A stretch of DNA of 64,000 nucleotides, taken from assembly GCF_900105725.1 (NCBI RefSeq), contig NZ_FNLM01000034.1:2418001-2482000 (forward strand), written 5' to 3'. The DNA is from Gordonia westfalica. Its GTDB lineage: Bacteria; Actinomycetota; Actinomycetes; Mycobacteriales; Mycobacteriaceae. Of the stretch, positions 44,260-53,208 are shown piece after piece (within the stretch, counting starts at the first letter, position 1; every line of letters starts with the position of its first letter). The notes beneath the pieces are model-generated. The model saw only the letters and a list, made by a program, of their open reading frames with translations, ran no database searches and was not told where the DNA came from. The translations under genes and the position numbers were made by a program.

Positions 44260-44292
44260 GTATCAATGTGACAAACTTCGTATCCTTGTATC
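44260..44292. promoter_or_regulatory. GTATC repeats in the lcp-TetR divergent promoter
   Basis: GTATC occurs at 44260, 44280 and 44288, the last two as GTATCC-TT-GTATCC. They lie in the 153-bp gap between the lcp start and the TetR start, on the lcp-proximal side (24-56 bp upstream of lcp). Candidate operator for the TetR protein, though direct rather than inverted repeats. Confidence 0.4.
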
Positions 44293-44389
44293 CTCTGTAC
44301 CATCGAGTGATTCAGGACACACCGAGTTTTCCGGATTTGCGATCTTTGATCCGGGCAGAGCGAACGCCACAGAAAGGGGAATCGCACCG

Positions 44390-45082
44390 ATGCCGTCGTC
44401 CGCCGCAGACGTCCCGGACCCGGGCATGATGCCGGTCGGCTCGTCGTCGAGTTCGGTGATCCACCGCGCGTTCCTCGGATCGGTGAACCCCATCGACACC
44501 GAATCCGATCCGACCGCCGAGCGCCTCCTCGACGCGGCCTTCGACCTCTTCTGCCGCCTGGGCATCCAACGCACCCCGATGGAGAAGGTCGCCAAGAACG
44601 CGGGCGTCACCCGGGTGACGCTGTACCGCAAGTTCGCCACCAAGGACGCCCTCGTCGACGAGGTGGTGCTGCGCGAGTTCCGACGCTATTTCGAACAGTT
44701 CCGCGTCGACATCCCGGCCGCGCAGACGGTCGCCGATCGGGTCGTCGTCGGATTTGTCGGATCCCTGCGCGCCATCGCGAGCAATCCCCTGATAAGCGGC
44801 ATGGCCGATTCAGAATCGAGCATGCTCATCGAGTCGATGATCGGCGACGCGGGACTGCTGCTGTCGGTGGTGCAGAAGTTCGTCGCCGCCCAGCTTCGAC
44901 GAGAACAGTTGGCGGGCAACATCTCCGACGATCTCGACGTCGAGATCGTGGCGGAGATGATGGTGCGCATCTCGGCGTCGTTCCTCACCGTCCCGAGTCG
45001 CGTCGTCGACATCACCGACGACGCCCAATTGGCCGACGTGGCCAGACGATTCCTCGTCCCGATGCTCGATCACCCACGCTGA
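44390..45082 (+). CDS. TetR family regulator, LcpR-like
   Basis: A 230-aa TetR protein with a 40-aa hydrophilic N-terminal extension. The helix-turn-helix is at about residues 40-85 (RLLDAAFDLFCRLGIQRTPM, EKVAKNAGVTRVTLYRKF). The C-terminal helices are at about 95-225. The frame is open to 44258; the ATG at 44390 has AAAGGGGA upstream. It is divergent from lcp and in the same place as the LcpR repressor known from Gordonia polyisoprenivorans, which represses lcp. The function is assigned from context. Confidence 0.85.
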   Translation: MPSSAADVPDPGMMPVGSSSSSVIHRAFLGSVNPIDTESDPTAERLLDAAFDLFCRLGIQRTPMEKVAKNAGVTRVTLYRKFATKDALVDEVVLREFRRYFEQFRVDIPAAQTVADRVVVGFVGSLRAIASNPLISGMADSESSMLIESMIGDAGLLLSVVQKFVAAQLRREQLAGNISDDLDVEIVAEMMVRISASFLTVPSRVVDITDDAQLADVARRFLVPMLDHPR

Positions 45083-45135
45083 GAGCGTTCGGCTGGGACA
45101 ATCAGCGGGTCACTTCCAGCTGAGGGAGTCCTGCG

Positions 45136-46776
45136 ATGCGTTCGTGGTCGGTCATCATCATCCTCGCGGTGTCGCAGTTCGTGATGGTGCTCGACAGCAC
45201 CGTCATGAACGTGTCGATCTCGGTCGTGGCCGAGGATCTGAACACCTCGATCACCGGTATGCAGGCCGCGATCACCTTCTACGCCCTGACGATGGCGGCG
45301 TTGATGCTGACCGGCGGCAAACTCGGCGACCTCATGGGCCGCGCCCGGGCGTTCAAGATCGGCGCCGTCATCTACGGGATCGGTTCGCTCACCACCGCAT
45401 TGAGCCCCAACCTGACGGTCCTGATGCTGGGCTGGTCCCTCGTCGAGGGGCTCGGGGCCGTGCTCGTCATCCCGGCGATCGCGTCGCTGGCAGCGATCAA
45501 CTACACCGGTAAGGCCCGGGTCACCGCCTTCTCGATCCTCGGTGCCGTGACCGGACTCGCCGCCGCGGTCGGCCCGTTGCTGGGCGGCCTGATGACGACC
45601 TACGCATCCTGGCGTTACGTCTTCGTCGCCGAGACCGTGGTCATGGTGATCGTCCTGTTCGCCGCCCGATTGATCCATGACGTCGACCGCGACCCGGACG
45701 TCCGGATCGATCCGCTGAGCGTCCTCGCGTCGGCGGGCGGCCTGGCACTCATCGTCTACGGGGTGCTGCAGTCGAAGACCTGGGGATGGCTGAAGCCGCA
45801 GCATCCGCCGGAGATCAACGGATCGGAGATCGCCCCGCTGGGCGTGTCGCCGGTCGCCTACCTGTTGCTGATCGGCGTCGTCGTGCTCTGGTTGTTCGTC
45901 GATCGCCAACGCGCGCTTGCCCGTTCCGGCCGGCAGCCCCTATTGCGCGTAGAGCTGTTGCGCGTCCCCGCGCTGCGCAGCGGCCTCGGCGGATTCCTCG
46001 CGCAGTACTTCGCGATCGCCGCCCTCTTCTTCGTCGTCCCGGTCTACCTGCAGACGATGCTGGGACGCGACGCCCTGCAGACCGGCGTCAAGATCCTGCC
46101 GCTCTCGGTGGGTCTCGTACTGTTCTCGGTCCTCGGTTCGTGGCTCACCGCACGACGTTCGGCCCGGTTCATCGCCCGTGGCGGGCAGCTCACCATGGCG
46201 GTCGGCGTCCTCTTCGTGATCGCCGGGGTGGGGGTCGACCTGCGCAGCATTGCCTTCGCGATCGGGATGTTCGTCATGGGAGCGGGTTTCGGCCTCCTGG
46301 CCTCCCAGCTCGGCAACGTCAACATGTCCGCGGTCGAGGAGAAGGACACCTCCGAGGTCGGCGGCCTGCAGGGCACGTTCCAGAATCTGGGCTCGTCCTT
46401 CGGGACCGCGGTCGCCGGTTCGGTGTTCATCCTGCTGTTGTCATCAGGTTTCGTCTCCGCGGTCGACGACACCGATTCACTCCCCGCCGCCGAGCAACAA
46501 CAGGTCGTCTCGACGGTCGACGACAGTGGAGTGCCCATCATCTCGGCGGATCAGGCCCGCACCATGGTGCTCGACGCCGGCGGCTCGGAAGCATCGGCGC
46601 AGGCGGTGTCCGACGCCTACGCCGACTCGCAGGTCGCGGCGATCCAGCAGGCGCTGTTCATCGTGTTCGTCCTGCTGGTGCTGGCGCTGCTGTCCTCGCG
46701 GCACCTGCCGAACCGGATCGTCGCACAGAGCGCCGGCGAGGACGAGAAAGACGACCAGAAAGACGCGACCACCTGA
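45136..46776 (+). CDS. MFS transporter, DHA2 (EmrB/QacA) family
   Basis: A 546-aa drug:proton antiporter-type transporter with about 14 membrane segments. Family markers: SQFVMVLDSTVMNVSISVV in helix 1 (the D1 motif), GGKLGDLMGRARAFKIG (motif A), and AVTGLAAAVGPLLGGLM (motif C). A charged insert lies near residues 205-245, and the C-terminus is hydrophilic and acidic (EDEKDDQKDATT). The ATG has GAGGGAG upstream. It follows the LcpR-like gene by 53 bp on the same strand and may be cotranscribed; whether it exports a rubber-derived compound is unknown. Confidence 0.92.
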   Translation: MRSWSVIIILAVSQFVMVLDSTVMNVSISVVAEDLNTSITGMQAAITFYALTMAALMLTGGKLGDLMGRARAFKIGAVIYGIGSLTTALSPNLTVLMLGWSLVEGLGAVLVIPAIASLAAINYTGKARVTAFSILGAVTGLAAAVGPLLGGLMTTYASWRYVFVAETVVMVIVLFAARLIHDVDRDPDVRIDPLSVLASAGGLALIVYGVLQSKTWGWLKPQHPPEINGSEIAPLGVSPVAYLLLIGVVVLWLFVDRQRALARSGRQPLLRVELLRVPALRSGLGGFLAQYFAIAALFFVVPVYLQTMLGRDALQTGVKILPLSVGLVLFSVLGSWLTARRSARFIARGGQLTMAVGVLFVIAGVGVDLRSIAFAIGMFVMGAGFGLLASQLGNVNMSAVEEKDTSEVGGLQGTFQNLGSSFGTAVAGSVFILLLSSGFVSAVDDTDSLPAAEQQQVVSTVDDSGVPIISADQARTMVLDAGGSEASAQAVSDAYADSQVAAIQQALFIVFVLLVLALLSSRHLPNRIVAQSAGEDEKDDQKDATT

Positions 46777-46782
46777 GGGAAC

Positions 46783-47223
46783 TCAGCCCCGCGCGACGAC
46801 CTTCTTCGCGATGGTGGCCTCGGTGTGCCTGATGGCCTGAGCCGCGAACGGCCCGATGATGCCGCCCAGCACGCGGCCCGCGATCCCGCCGGGCAGGGTG
46901 TAGTTGAACTCCACCTGCAGATCGGTACCGCTCCCGGCCTCGGCGAAACGCCAGGTGGTGTCGGCCTGGAAGCCCTCGATCGCCTTGAGCTCGATCAGCT
47001 CGTTCTCGATGTACTCGGTGCATCTGACGACCGACTTGAGCTTCTTCGGGCCGACGTCGACCGTCACCTCGAAGATGGAACCCAGACCCTGGGTCTGCGA
47101 GGTCCTGGGCTCGAAGCCGGTGACCCCCATCAGATATTCGGGAACGTTCTGATAACCGTCGACGTACTCGAAGACCCGCGCGCGGGGCGCATCGACGACG
47201 ACCTGATGACGTACCACTCCCAC
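46783..47223 (-). CDS. SRPBCC family protein
   Basis: A 146-aa helix-grip protein: RHQVVVDAPRARVFEYVDGY, QNVPEYLMGVTGFEP, KSVVRCTEYIENELIELKAI, then the C-terminal helix with the glycine-rich GGIAGRVLGGIIGPF. It resembles mycobacterial polyketide-cyclase/START-like proteins that accompany membrane or lipid genes. GTG start at 47223. Convergent with the DHA2 transporter (6-bp gap). The ligand is unknown. Confidence 0.85.
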   Translation of the reverse strand: MGVVRHQVVVDAPRARVFEYVDGYQNVPEYLMGVTGFEPRTSQTQGLGSIFEVTVDVGPKKLKSVVRCTEYIENELIELKAIEGFQADTTWRFAEAGSGTDLQVEFNYTLPGGIAGRVLGGIIGPFAAQAIRHTEATIAKKVVARG

Positions 47224-47365
47224 GCTCTACCCCGTTCTCGCGTGTCCGGCCCGGTGAGTCCGGCGCCGTTCCCGATCGACCCTATGCTCCTCGACGCCAC
47301 TTTCGAGGGCGGGACACGGCCTTCCGACTTGACCCCCGTTGTCCGGTCGGATATTCCTGCAGACG

Positions 47366-48739
47366 ATGTCGACGTCATCGGGCGGATGGTCCGAACTCCT
47401 CGCCCGAGAACACCGTGCCGCGGTGTCGGTGTTCGCCGGCGGCATCCTCGTCTTCGCGATCAACACCTTTCTGACCTCGGCCTCGCTGCCCAGCACCATC
47501 GCCGACATCGGCGGCCAACAGTTCTACGCCTGGGTCGTCACGATCTTCCTCATCGCCTCCGTCGTGGCGTCGATGCTGGTGAACCGAGTGCTGGCGCAGT
47601 TCGGCGCGCGCGGCGCCTACCTGATCGGATTCTCCGCGTTCGCCGCGGGTTCACTGATCTGCGCCGTCACCCCGACCATGCCGATCCTGTTGGCCGGCAG
47701 GCTGATCCAGGGACTCGGCGGCGGACTGCTCACGGGGCTGGCATTCGCGGTCGTGCAGATCGCGCTGCCGCAGCGCATCTGGGGACGTGCGGTGGCACTC
47801 ATCTCGGCGATGTGGGGCGTGGGCAACATCGTGGGTCCCGCGATCGGCGGCCTGTTCGCCGACGTCGGGCTGTGGCGGGGCTCCTTCTGGTTCCTGACCG
47901 TGGTCACGTTGGCCATCGCCGCAGTCGCCGCCCGGGTGTTGCCGCGCGGTCGGGGCTCCGACCAACGGCACCCGTTGCCGTGGGCGTCGCTGGCGGCGGT
48001 GACCGTCGCCGCCGCGGCGGTCTCGGTGGCCGCGGTCGCCTGTTCGACGACGGCGGTCGTGGTGCTCGGCGGCGTCGCGCTGCTCGCCCTGTTCGGGTTC
48101 GTGGCCGTGGACCGACGCGGGACCACCGGCCTGCTCCCCCGGCTCACCTATTCGATAGGCAATCCCCTCAAGTGGATCTACCTCTCGATCGCGGTACTGG
48201 CGGCCGGGTCGACCGCCGAGGCCTTCCTCCCGCTGTTCGGTCAGCAGGTCGGCGGCCTGACCCCACTGGCCGCGGGTCTCCTGCCGGCCGCGTTGTCGTC
48301 GGGGTGGACGGTCGCGCAGATCGCCAGCAGCACGTGGGCCCACGGTCGATCGGCGGCGGCCGCCCGCATCGCCGGCCCGGCGTTCCTCGCCGTCGGCATG
48401 GCCGGCTACGGCCTCCTCCAGTCATCGACCGCTCCGATCGCGATCGCCGGCTGGTACGCGTGCCTCGTCGTCGCCGGCGTGGGCATCGGTATGGCGTTCC
48501 CGCACATCGCGACCGCCGCCATGGGCATCACCACCGATCAGGCGGAGGCCGCCCGTGCGTCGGCGGGCATCAACTCCGTACAGATGGTCGCCAACACCAT
48601 CGGTTCGGCCGCCGCCGGCCTGCTCGTCAGCTTCGGTTCCGACGCGGTCGGTTCGGCGCGACTGCTGTCGTTCGGTTTCGCCTGCGTCGCGGTGATCGGC
48701 GTGGGCATCGCCGTTCGATCGGTCCGGCCTGCGCGGTGA
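47366..48739 (+). CDS. MFS transporter
   Basis: A 457-aa transporter with about 12-14 segments. SASLPSTIADIGGQQFYAWV in the first helices, LVNRVLAQFGARGAYLIG as motif A-like, and RIWGRAVALISAMWGVGNIV then GPAIGGLFAD as motif C-like place it among DHA-type exporters. The frame is open from 47339; ATG 47366 gives a normal N-terminus. It overlaps no gene and is followed 15 bp later by a gamma-glutamyltransferase. Substrate unknown. Confidence 0.88.
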   Translation: MSTSSGGWSELLAREHRAAVSVFAGGILVFAINTFLTSASLPSTIADIGGQQFYAWVVTIFLIASVVASMLVNRVLAQFGARGAYLIGFSAFAAGSLICAVTPTMPILLAGRLIQGLGGGLLTGLAFAVVQIALPQRIWGRAVALISAMWGVGNIVGPAIGGLFADVGLWRGSFWFLTVVTLAIAAVAARVLPRGRGSDQRHPLPWASLAAVTVAAAAVSVAAVACSTTAVVVLGGVALLALFGFVAVDRRGTTGLLPRLTYSIGNPLKWIYLSIAVLAAGSTAEAFLPLFGQQVGGLTPLAAGLLPAALSSGWTVAQIASSTWAHGRSAAAARIAGPAFLAVGMAGYGLLQSSTAPIAIAGWYACLVVAGVGIGMAFPHIATAAMGITTDQAEAARASAGINSVQMVANTIGSAAAGLLVSFGSDAVGSARLLSFGFACVAVIGVGIAVRSVRPAR

Positions 48740-48754
48740 CCGTACGCTGAGCTG

Positions 48755-50725
48755 ATGAGACGCCGTCGGGGAAGTCCTCATACCGGCCGTCGGGCCGTCC
48801 GCCTCGCGGTGGCCGCGCTCGCCGCCGTGCTGGTCGTCGCCTCGTGCGGAACCGACGCCGACGAGCGGGCCGAACCGGTGACGTGCGCGGAGATACCGAA
48901 CGGCGAACTGATCGACGCGAACAGCGCGTCGGCCGCCCCCACCGACCTCGCGACGAGACCCGAGGTCGCCTCGGGTTACCGGAGCGGGATGAAACCGGTC
49001 GTGACCGGAACCTACGCCGCGGCGACCGCCAATCCACTGGCCACCACCGCGGCCTGCGAGGTGTTGCGCGACGGCGGCACCGCGGCCGACGCGCTGGTCG
49101 CGGCGCAGATGGTGCTCGGACTCGTCGAACCTCAGTCGTCGGGTATCGGCGGCGGCGCTTTCGCCCTGTACTACGACGCGGCGTCGAACACGGTGCGCGC
49201 CTTCGACGGCCGCGAGACGGCACCCGCGGCCGCCACCGAGACCTATCTGACGCAGATCTCCCCCGCCGACCCGGCACCGCCTGTCCCGAGCGCCCGCGCA
49301 TCGGGACGATCGATCGGCGTTCCCGGCGTGCTCCGGATGCTCGACACGGTCCACGGAGAATACGGAAAGCAGGCCTGGCGCGATCTGTTCGCCCCGGCGA
49401 TCACCCTGGCGGACAGCGGCTTCGAGATCAGCCCACGGCTGGCGGGAGCGATCGCCGCTTCCGCGGCCGACCTCCGGGCCGACGAGGACGCCCGCAACTA
49501 CTTCCTCACCGGAGACGGTTCCGGGAAGCCCGCGGGCACCGACCTGGTCAACCCCGGCTACGCGAAAACACTCGGGGTGCTGGCCACCGACGGCGCGGAC
49601 GCGATGTACGACGGGCCGCTCGCGCAGGCGATCGTCGCCGAGGCGGGCAGCACCGCGGGCGGCATGACGCCGAGCCTCATGACGGTCGACGACCTGCGCA
49701 ACTACCGGGCGATCGCGCGCGACCCCATCGTGACCGAGTACCGCGGCCGCCGGATCGTGGCGATGCCGGGACCGTCATCGGGCGGGATAGCCGTCGCCTC
49801 CGCCCTGGGCATCCTGGCGAACTTCGACCTGCCGTCGATGACGCCCACCGAACTCGACGCAGATGGCGGCCGCCCCGATCCCGCTGCGGCGCATCTGATC
49901 ACCGAGGCCGAACGCCTGGCCTACGCCGACCGCGACAAATACGTCGCCGACCCGGATTTCGTTCCGCTGCCCGGGCGCGGCATCGAAACCATCCTCGACC
50001 CCGCGTATCTGAAGGCGCGGGCCGGACTGATCCGCCCCGACACGTCACTCGGTGAAGCACCGGCCGGCGATCTCGGGCCGGTCCCGCTGGGGTCGCATAC
50101 CGGCACCGAGCACGGCACCAGCCACATCACCGTCGCCGACCGCTACGGCAACGTCGCGTCGATGACGACGACCATCGAATCGGCCTTCGGCAGCTTCCAC
50201 ATGGTCGACGGCTTCCTGCTGAACAACCAGCTCACCGACTTCTCCGCCGAGCCGCGCGACGACGACGGTGCGCTGCTCGCGAATCGGGTGTCGCCCGGGA
50301 AGCGGCCGCGGTCGTCGATGGCCCCGACCCTGGTGATGCAGCCGGCGACCGACGGCGCCCCCGCACAGGTGGTGGCCGCCCTGGGTTCGCCGGGTGGGTC
50401 GGTCATCATCCAGTTCGTCGTCAAGACCCTCGTCGGGATGCTGGACTGGGGCCTGAACCCGCAGCAGGCGGTGTCGATGATCGACTTCGGCTCGGCCAAC
50501 ACCCCGACGTCGAACGTCGGTGGCGAACACCCACTGGTCGACACGTCCGACGACAGTGCGCACGACCCACTGGTACAGGGCCTGAAGCAGCGCGGGTCCG
50601 AGGTGTCCGTCGACGAACAGTCCAGCGGCCTGAGCGCGATCATGCGCAACGGGTCCGGGTGGATCGGCGGCGCCGACCCTCGTCGCGAAGGTGCCGTGAT
50701 GGGTGACGACGCCACGCTCCGGTGA
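48755..50725 (+). CDS. ggt: gamma-glutamyltransferase lipoprotein
   Basis: A 656-aa N-terminal-nucleophile hydrolase. A signal peptide with lipobox VVASC (Cys about 32) anchors it outside the membrane. The large subunit has the GGTAADALVAAQMVLGLVEP segment. The autoprocessing site and nucleophile are in TEHGTSHITVADRYGNVASM (Thr of GTSH), with TTTIESAFGS and GGSVIIQFVVKTLVGMLDWG later. It should split gamma-glutamyl bonds (glutathione or analogues) outside the cell; mycolic actinomycetes use mycothiol, so its substrate is open. It lies 15 bp after the MFS gene. Confidence 0.92.
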   Translation: MRRRRGSPHTGRRAVRLAVAALAAVLVVASCGTDADERAEPVTCAEIPNGELIDANSASAAPTDLATRPEVASGYRSGMKPVVTGTYAAATANPLATTAACEVLRDGGTAADALVAAQMVLGLVEPQSSGIGGGAFALYYDAASNTVRAFDGRETAPAAATETYLTQISPADPAPPVPSARASGRSIGVPGVLRMLDTVHGEYGKQAWRDLFAPAITLADSGFEISPRLAGAIAASAADLRADEDARNYFLTGDGSGKPAGTDLVNPGYAKTLGVLATDGADAMYDGPLAQAIVAEAGSTAGGMTPSLMTVDDLRNYRAIARDPIVTEYRGRRIVAMPGPSSGGIAVASALGILANFDLPSMTPTELDADGGRPDPAAAHLITEAERLAYADRDKYVADPDFVPLPGRGIETILDPAYLKARAGLIRPDTSLGEAPAGDLGPVPLGSHTGTEHGTSHITVADRYGNVASMTTTIESAFGSFHMVDGFLLNNQLTDFSAEPRDDDGALLANRVSPGKRPRSSMAPTLVMQPATDGAPAQVVAALGSPGGSVIIQFVVKTLVGMLDWGLNPQQAVSMIDFGSANTPTSNVGGEHPLVDTSDDSAHDPLVQGLKQRGSEVSVDEQSSGLSAIMRNGSGWIGGADPRREGAVMGDDATLR

Positions 50726-50764
50726 CCGCGAGTCGTCCGAACGGACGAAATGTGCTGAGACACG

Positions 50765-50790
50765 CGCTGAGCCACTAGTTTTCCTCAGCG
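50765..50790. other. hairpin between ggt and glnA3-type gene
   Basis: CGCTGAG (50765-50771) and CTCAGCG (50784-50790), 7-bp perfect arms with a 12-nt loop containing an A/T-rich TAGTTTT. It could weakly terminate ggt transcription. It abuts the GlnR-type box. Confidence 0.4.
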
Positions 50791-50805
50791 TCACATGGGG
50801 GCAAC
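50790..50805. promoter_or_regulatory. GlnR-type box upstream of glutamine synthetase III
   Basis: GTCAC-ATGGGG-GCAAC fits the actinobacterial GlnR consensus gTnAC-n6-GnAAC (also AC-n9-AC). It is 110 bp upstream of the glutamine synthetase ATG, a common distance for GlnR activation. No second adjacent box is clear. Confidence 0.65.
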
Positions 50806-50914
50806 GGGGCGCATACACCCAGCTCATAGCGTCGAGTCGCTCGCAACCAGCGACAACCTAGCGACTTCGTCGTGCCGACCTGCCGGTGGTCGACGAGAAA
50901 CACCAGGAGTAACC

Positions 50915-53086
50915 ATGAGTGGCAGCATGTCCCGCCGTCAGGCCATCGAGGCCGTGACGACCTACGAGGTGTCGGCACCCGGATTCACCGAGCCGTTGGC
51001 AGACACCTTCGGACGCAACGTGTTCAGCTTGTCGGTCATGAAGAAGCGCCTCCCGAAGCACGTCTTCAAGGCGGTGGCCGCGACCATCGACACCGGCTGC
51101 GCGCTCGACCCGACCCTCGCCGACTACGTCGCGGTCGCGATGAAGGACTGGGCGATCGAGCGGGGTGCCACCCACTACGCGCATGTCTTCTACCCGCTCA
51201 CCGGTTTCACCGCGGAGAAGCACGACTCGTTCCTGGAGCCCGACGCGAGCGGCGCCTCACTCGCCGAGTTCGCCGGCAAGACCCTGATGCAGGGCGAGCC
51301 CGACGCGTCGAGCTTCCCCAACGGCGGCCTGCGCGGCACCTTCGAGGCCCGCGGCTACACCGGCTGGGACGTCACCAGCCCCGCGTACCTCCTCGAGAAC
51401 CCCAACGGCAACACACTGTGCATCCCCACGATCTTCATCTCGTGGACCGGTGAGGCCCTCGACAAGAAGACCCCGCTGCTACGCAGCCAGCAGGCGATGA
51501 GCAAGCAGGCCATGCGCCTGCTCAAGCTGTTCGGCCACGACAACGTCGACACAGTCGTCTCCTACGCCGGCGCCGAGCAGGAGTACTTCCTGATCGACGA
51601 GCACTTCTTCTACGCCCGGCCCGACCTCATGACCTCCAATCGCACCCTGTTCGGCGCCCCGCCGTCGAAGGGCCAGGAGTTCGACGACCACTACTTCGGT
51701 GCCATCCCGGAGCGCGTGCTGTCGTTCATGATCGAACTCGACCGCGAGCTGTTCAAGCAGGGCATCCCGGCCAAGACCCGCCACAACGAGGTCGCACCGG
51801 GCCAGTTCGAGATCGCGCCCGTCTTCGAGCGTTCGGTGCTCGCCCATGACCATCAGCAGCTGATGATGACCACGATGAAGTCCGTCGCGGAGAAGTACGG
51901 CATGAAGTGCCTGCTGCACGAGAAGCCGTTCTCCGGGGTCAACGGCTCGGGCAAGCACGTCAACTTCTCGCTCGGCAACGCCAACCAGGGCAACCTGCTG
52001 AACCCGGGCGACACCCCGCACGAGAACATGCAGTTCCTCACCTTCTGCGGCGCCATCATCCGCGCGGTCCACCTGTACGGCGGACTCCTGCGTGCCGCCG
52101 TCGCATCGGCGTCGAACGACCACCGTCTCGGCGCGAACGAGGCCCCGCCGGCCATCATCTCGATCTTCCTCGGCGAGCAGCTCATGGATGTCTTCGAGCA
52201 GATCGCCAAGGGCGGCGCCACCGGTTCCAAGGCCGCCGGCGTCATCGAACTCGGGGTCGACACCCTGCCGCCGCTGAAGGCCGACCCGGGCGACCGCAAC
52301 CGCACCAGTCCGTTCGCCTTCACCGGCAACCGATTCGAGTACCGCGCACCGGGTTCCAACCAGTCGATCTCCGACCCGATGGTCGCGATCAACACCATCC
52401 TCGCCGACTCGATCGACTTCATCTCCGCCGAACTCGAGAAGCTGATCGCCGACGGCACCGAACTCAACGACGCCGTCCAGAAGGTGTTGCAGGAGATCAT
52501 CAACACCCACGGTGCGGTGATCTTCAACGGCAACGGCTACTCCGACGAGTGGCAGGAGGAGGCCGCCGCCCGCGGTCTGAAGAACCTCCGCACCACCGTC
52601 GACGCCGTCACCGAGTACACCTCGCCCGAGGTCATCGAGATCTTCGAGAAGTACGGGGTGCTCTCGGCCCGTGAGCTCGAGGCCCGCGAAGACGTCATCT
52701 TCGAGTACTACGCCCTCACCCTCCTCGTCGAGGCCAAGGAGACCGCGGAGATCGCGAAGACGATGATCATGCCGGCCGCGATCCGCTACCAGGGTGAACT
52801 GGCCGGCACCGCCGCCTCGTTGAAGATGGCCGGGATCGAAGCTCCCACACCGCTTCTCGCAGAGGTCACCGCACTGATCGGCAAGCTGCACGACGACGTC
52901 ATCACTCTCGACGAGGGCATCGCCGGAATGCACGGTGAGAACACCTTCGAGGAGTCGAAGTACGCTCTCGAGGCGCTGATCCCGGCGATGGCCGCGGTGC
53001 GCGAGGTCGCGGACACGCTCGAGAGCATCGTCGCCGACGACCTCTGGCCGCTGCCCACCTACAACGAGATGCTCACCATCCTCTGA
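50915..53086 (+). CDS. glnN: glutamine synthetase type III
   Basis: A 723-aa GSIII-type ATP-dependent glutamate--ammonia ligase; the length separates it from the ~470-aa GSI enzymes. The GSIII N-terminal domain has [20 protein letters not shown]. Catalytic parts: [50 protein letters not shown] and [20 protein letters not shown]. The C-terminal helical region ends [16 protein letters not shown]. Start ATG 50915 has AGGAG 6 bp upstream; the frame is open to 50795. A GlnR-type box upstream suggests nitrogen control. The housekeeping GSI must be elsewhere. Confidence 0.93.
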   Translation: MSGSMSRRQAIEAVTTYEVSAPGFTEPLADTFGRNVFSLSVMKKRLPKHVFKAVAATIDTGCALDPTLADYVAVAMKDWAIERGATHYAHVFYPLTGFTAEKHDSFLEPDASGASLAEFAGKTLMQGEPDASSFPNGGLRGTFEARGYTGWDVTSPAYLLENPNGNTLCIPTIFISWTGEALDKKTPLLRSQQAMSKQAMRLLKLFGHDNVDTVVSYAGAEQEYFLIDEHFFYARPDLMTSNRTLFGAPPSKGQEFDDHYFGAIPERVLSFMIELDRELFKQGIPAKTRHNEVAPGQFEIAPVFERSVLAHDHQQLMMTTMKSVAEKYGMKCLLHEKPFSGVNGSGKHVNFSLGNANQGNLLNPGDTPHENMQFLTFCGAIIRAVHLYGGLLRAAVASASNDHRLGANEAPPAIISIFLGEQLMDVFEQIAKGGATGSKAAGVIELGVDTLPPLKADPGDRNRTSPFAFTGNRFEYRAPGSNQSISDPMVAINTILADSIDFISAELEKLIADGTELNDAVQKVLQEIINTHGAVIFNGNGYSDEWQEEAAARGLKNLRTTVDAVTEYTSPEVIEIFEKYGVLSARELEAREDVIFEYYALTLLVEAKETAEIAKTMIMPAAIRYQGELAGTAASLKMAGIEAPTPLLAEVTALIGKLHDDVITLDEGIAGMHGENTFEESKYALEALIPAMAAVREVADTLESIVADDLWPLPTYNEMLTIL

Positions 53087-53108
53087 CATCTCGCGGTACT
53101 CAACCGAG

Positions 53109-53205
53109 CTGGAAAACGCCCCTGCGATCCACCCTCCACGGCGGCGCCGACGACACTGTGTCGTCGGCGCCGCTGCACAGGGTGGTTCGCGGGGGCGTTT
53201 TCCAG
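53109..53205. terminator. 97-bp nested hairpin, bidirectional terminator
   Basis: Three nested inverted repeats: CTGGAAAACGCCCC (53109-53122) with its complement at 53192-53205; ACCCT (53131-53135) with AGGGT (53179-53183); and a perfect 16-bp pair at 53141-53156 / 53158-53173 around a single T. AAAA and TTTT near the outer ends allow function in both directions. It lies between the glutamine synthetase stop (53086) and the convergent pruC stop (53209). Confidence 0.9.
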
Positions 53206-53208
53206 TGC

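Noticed and set aside
46825..48750. 641-codon plus-strand frame over the SRPBCC and MFS genes
   Set aside because: It lies in another frame of the MFS gene and antisense to the SRPBCC gene; arginine-rich shadow without domains.
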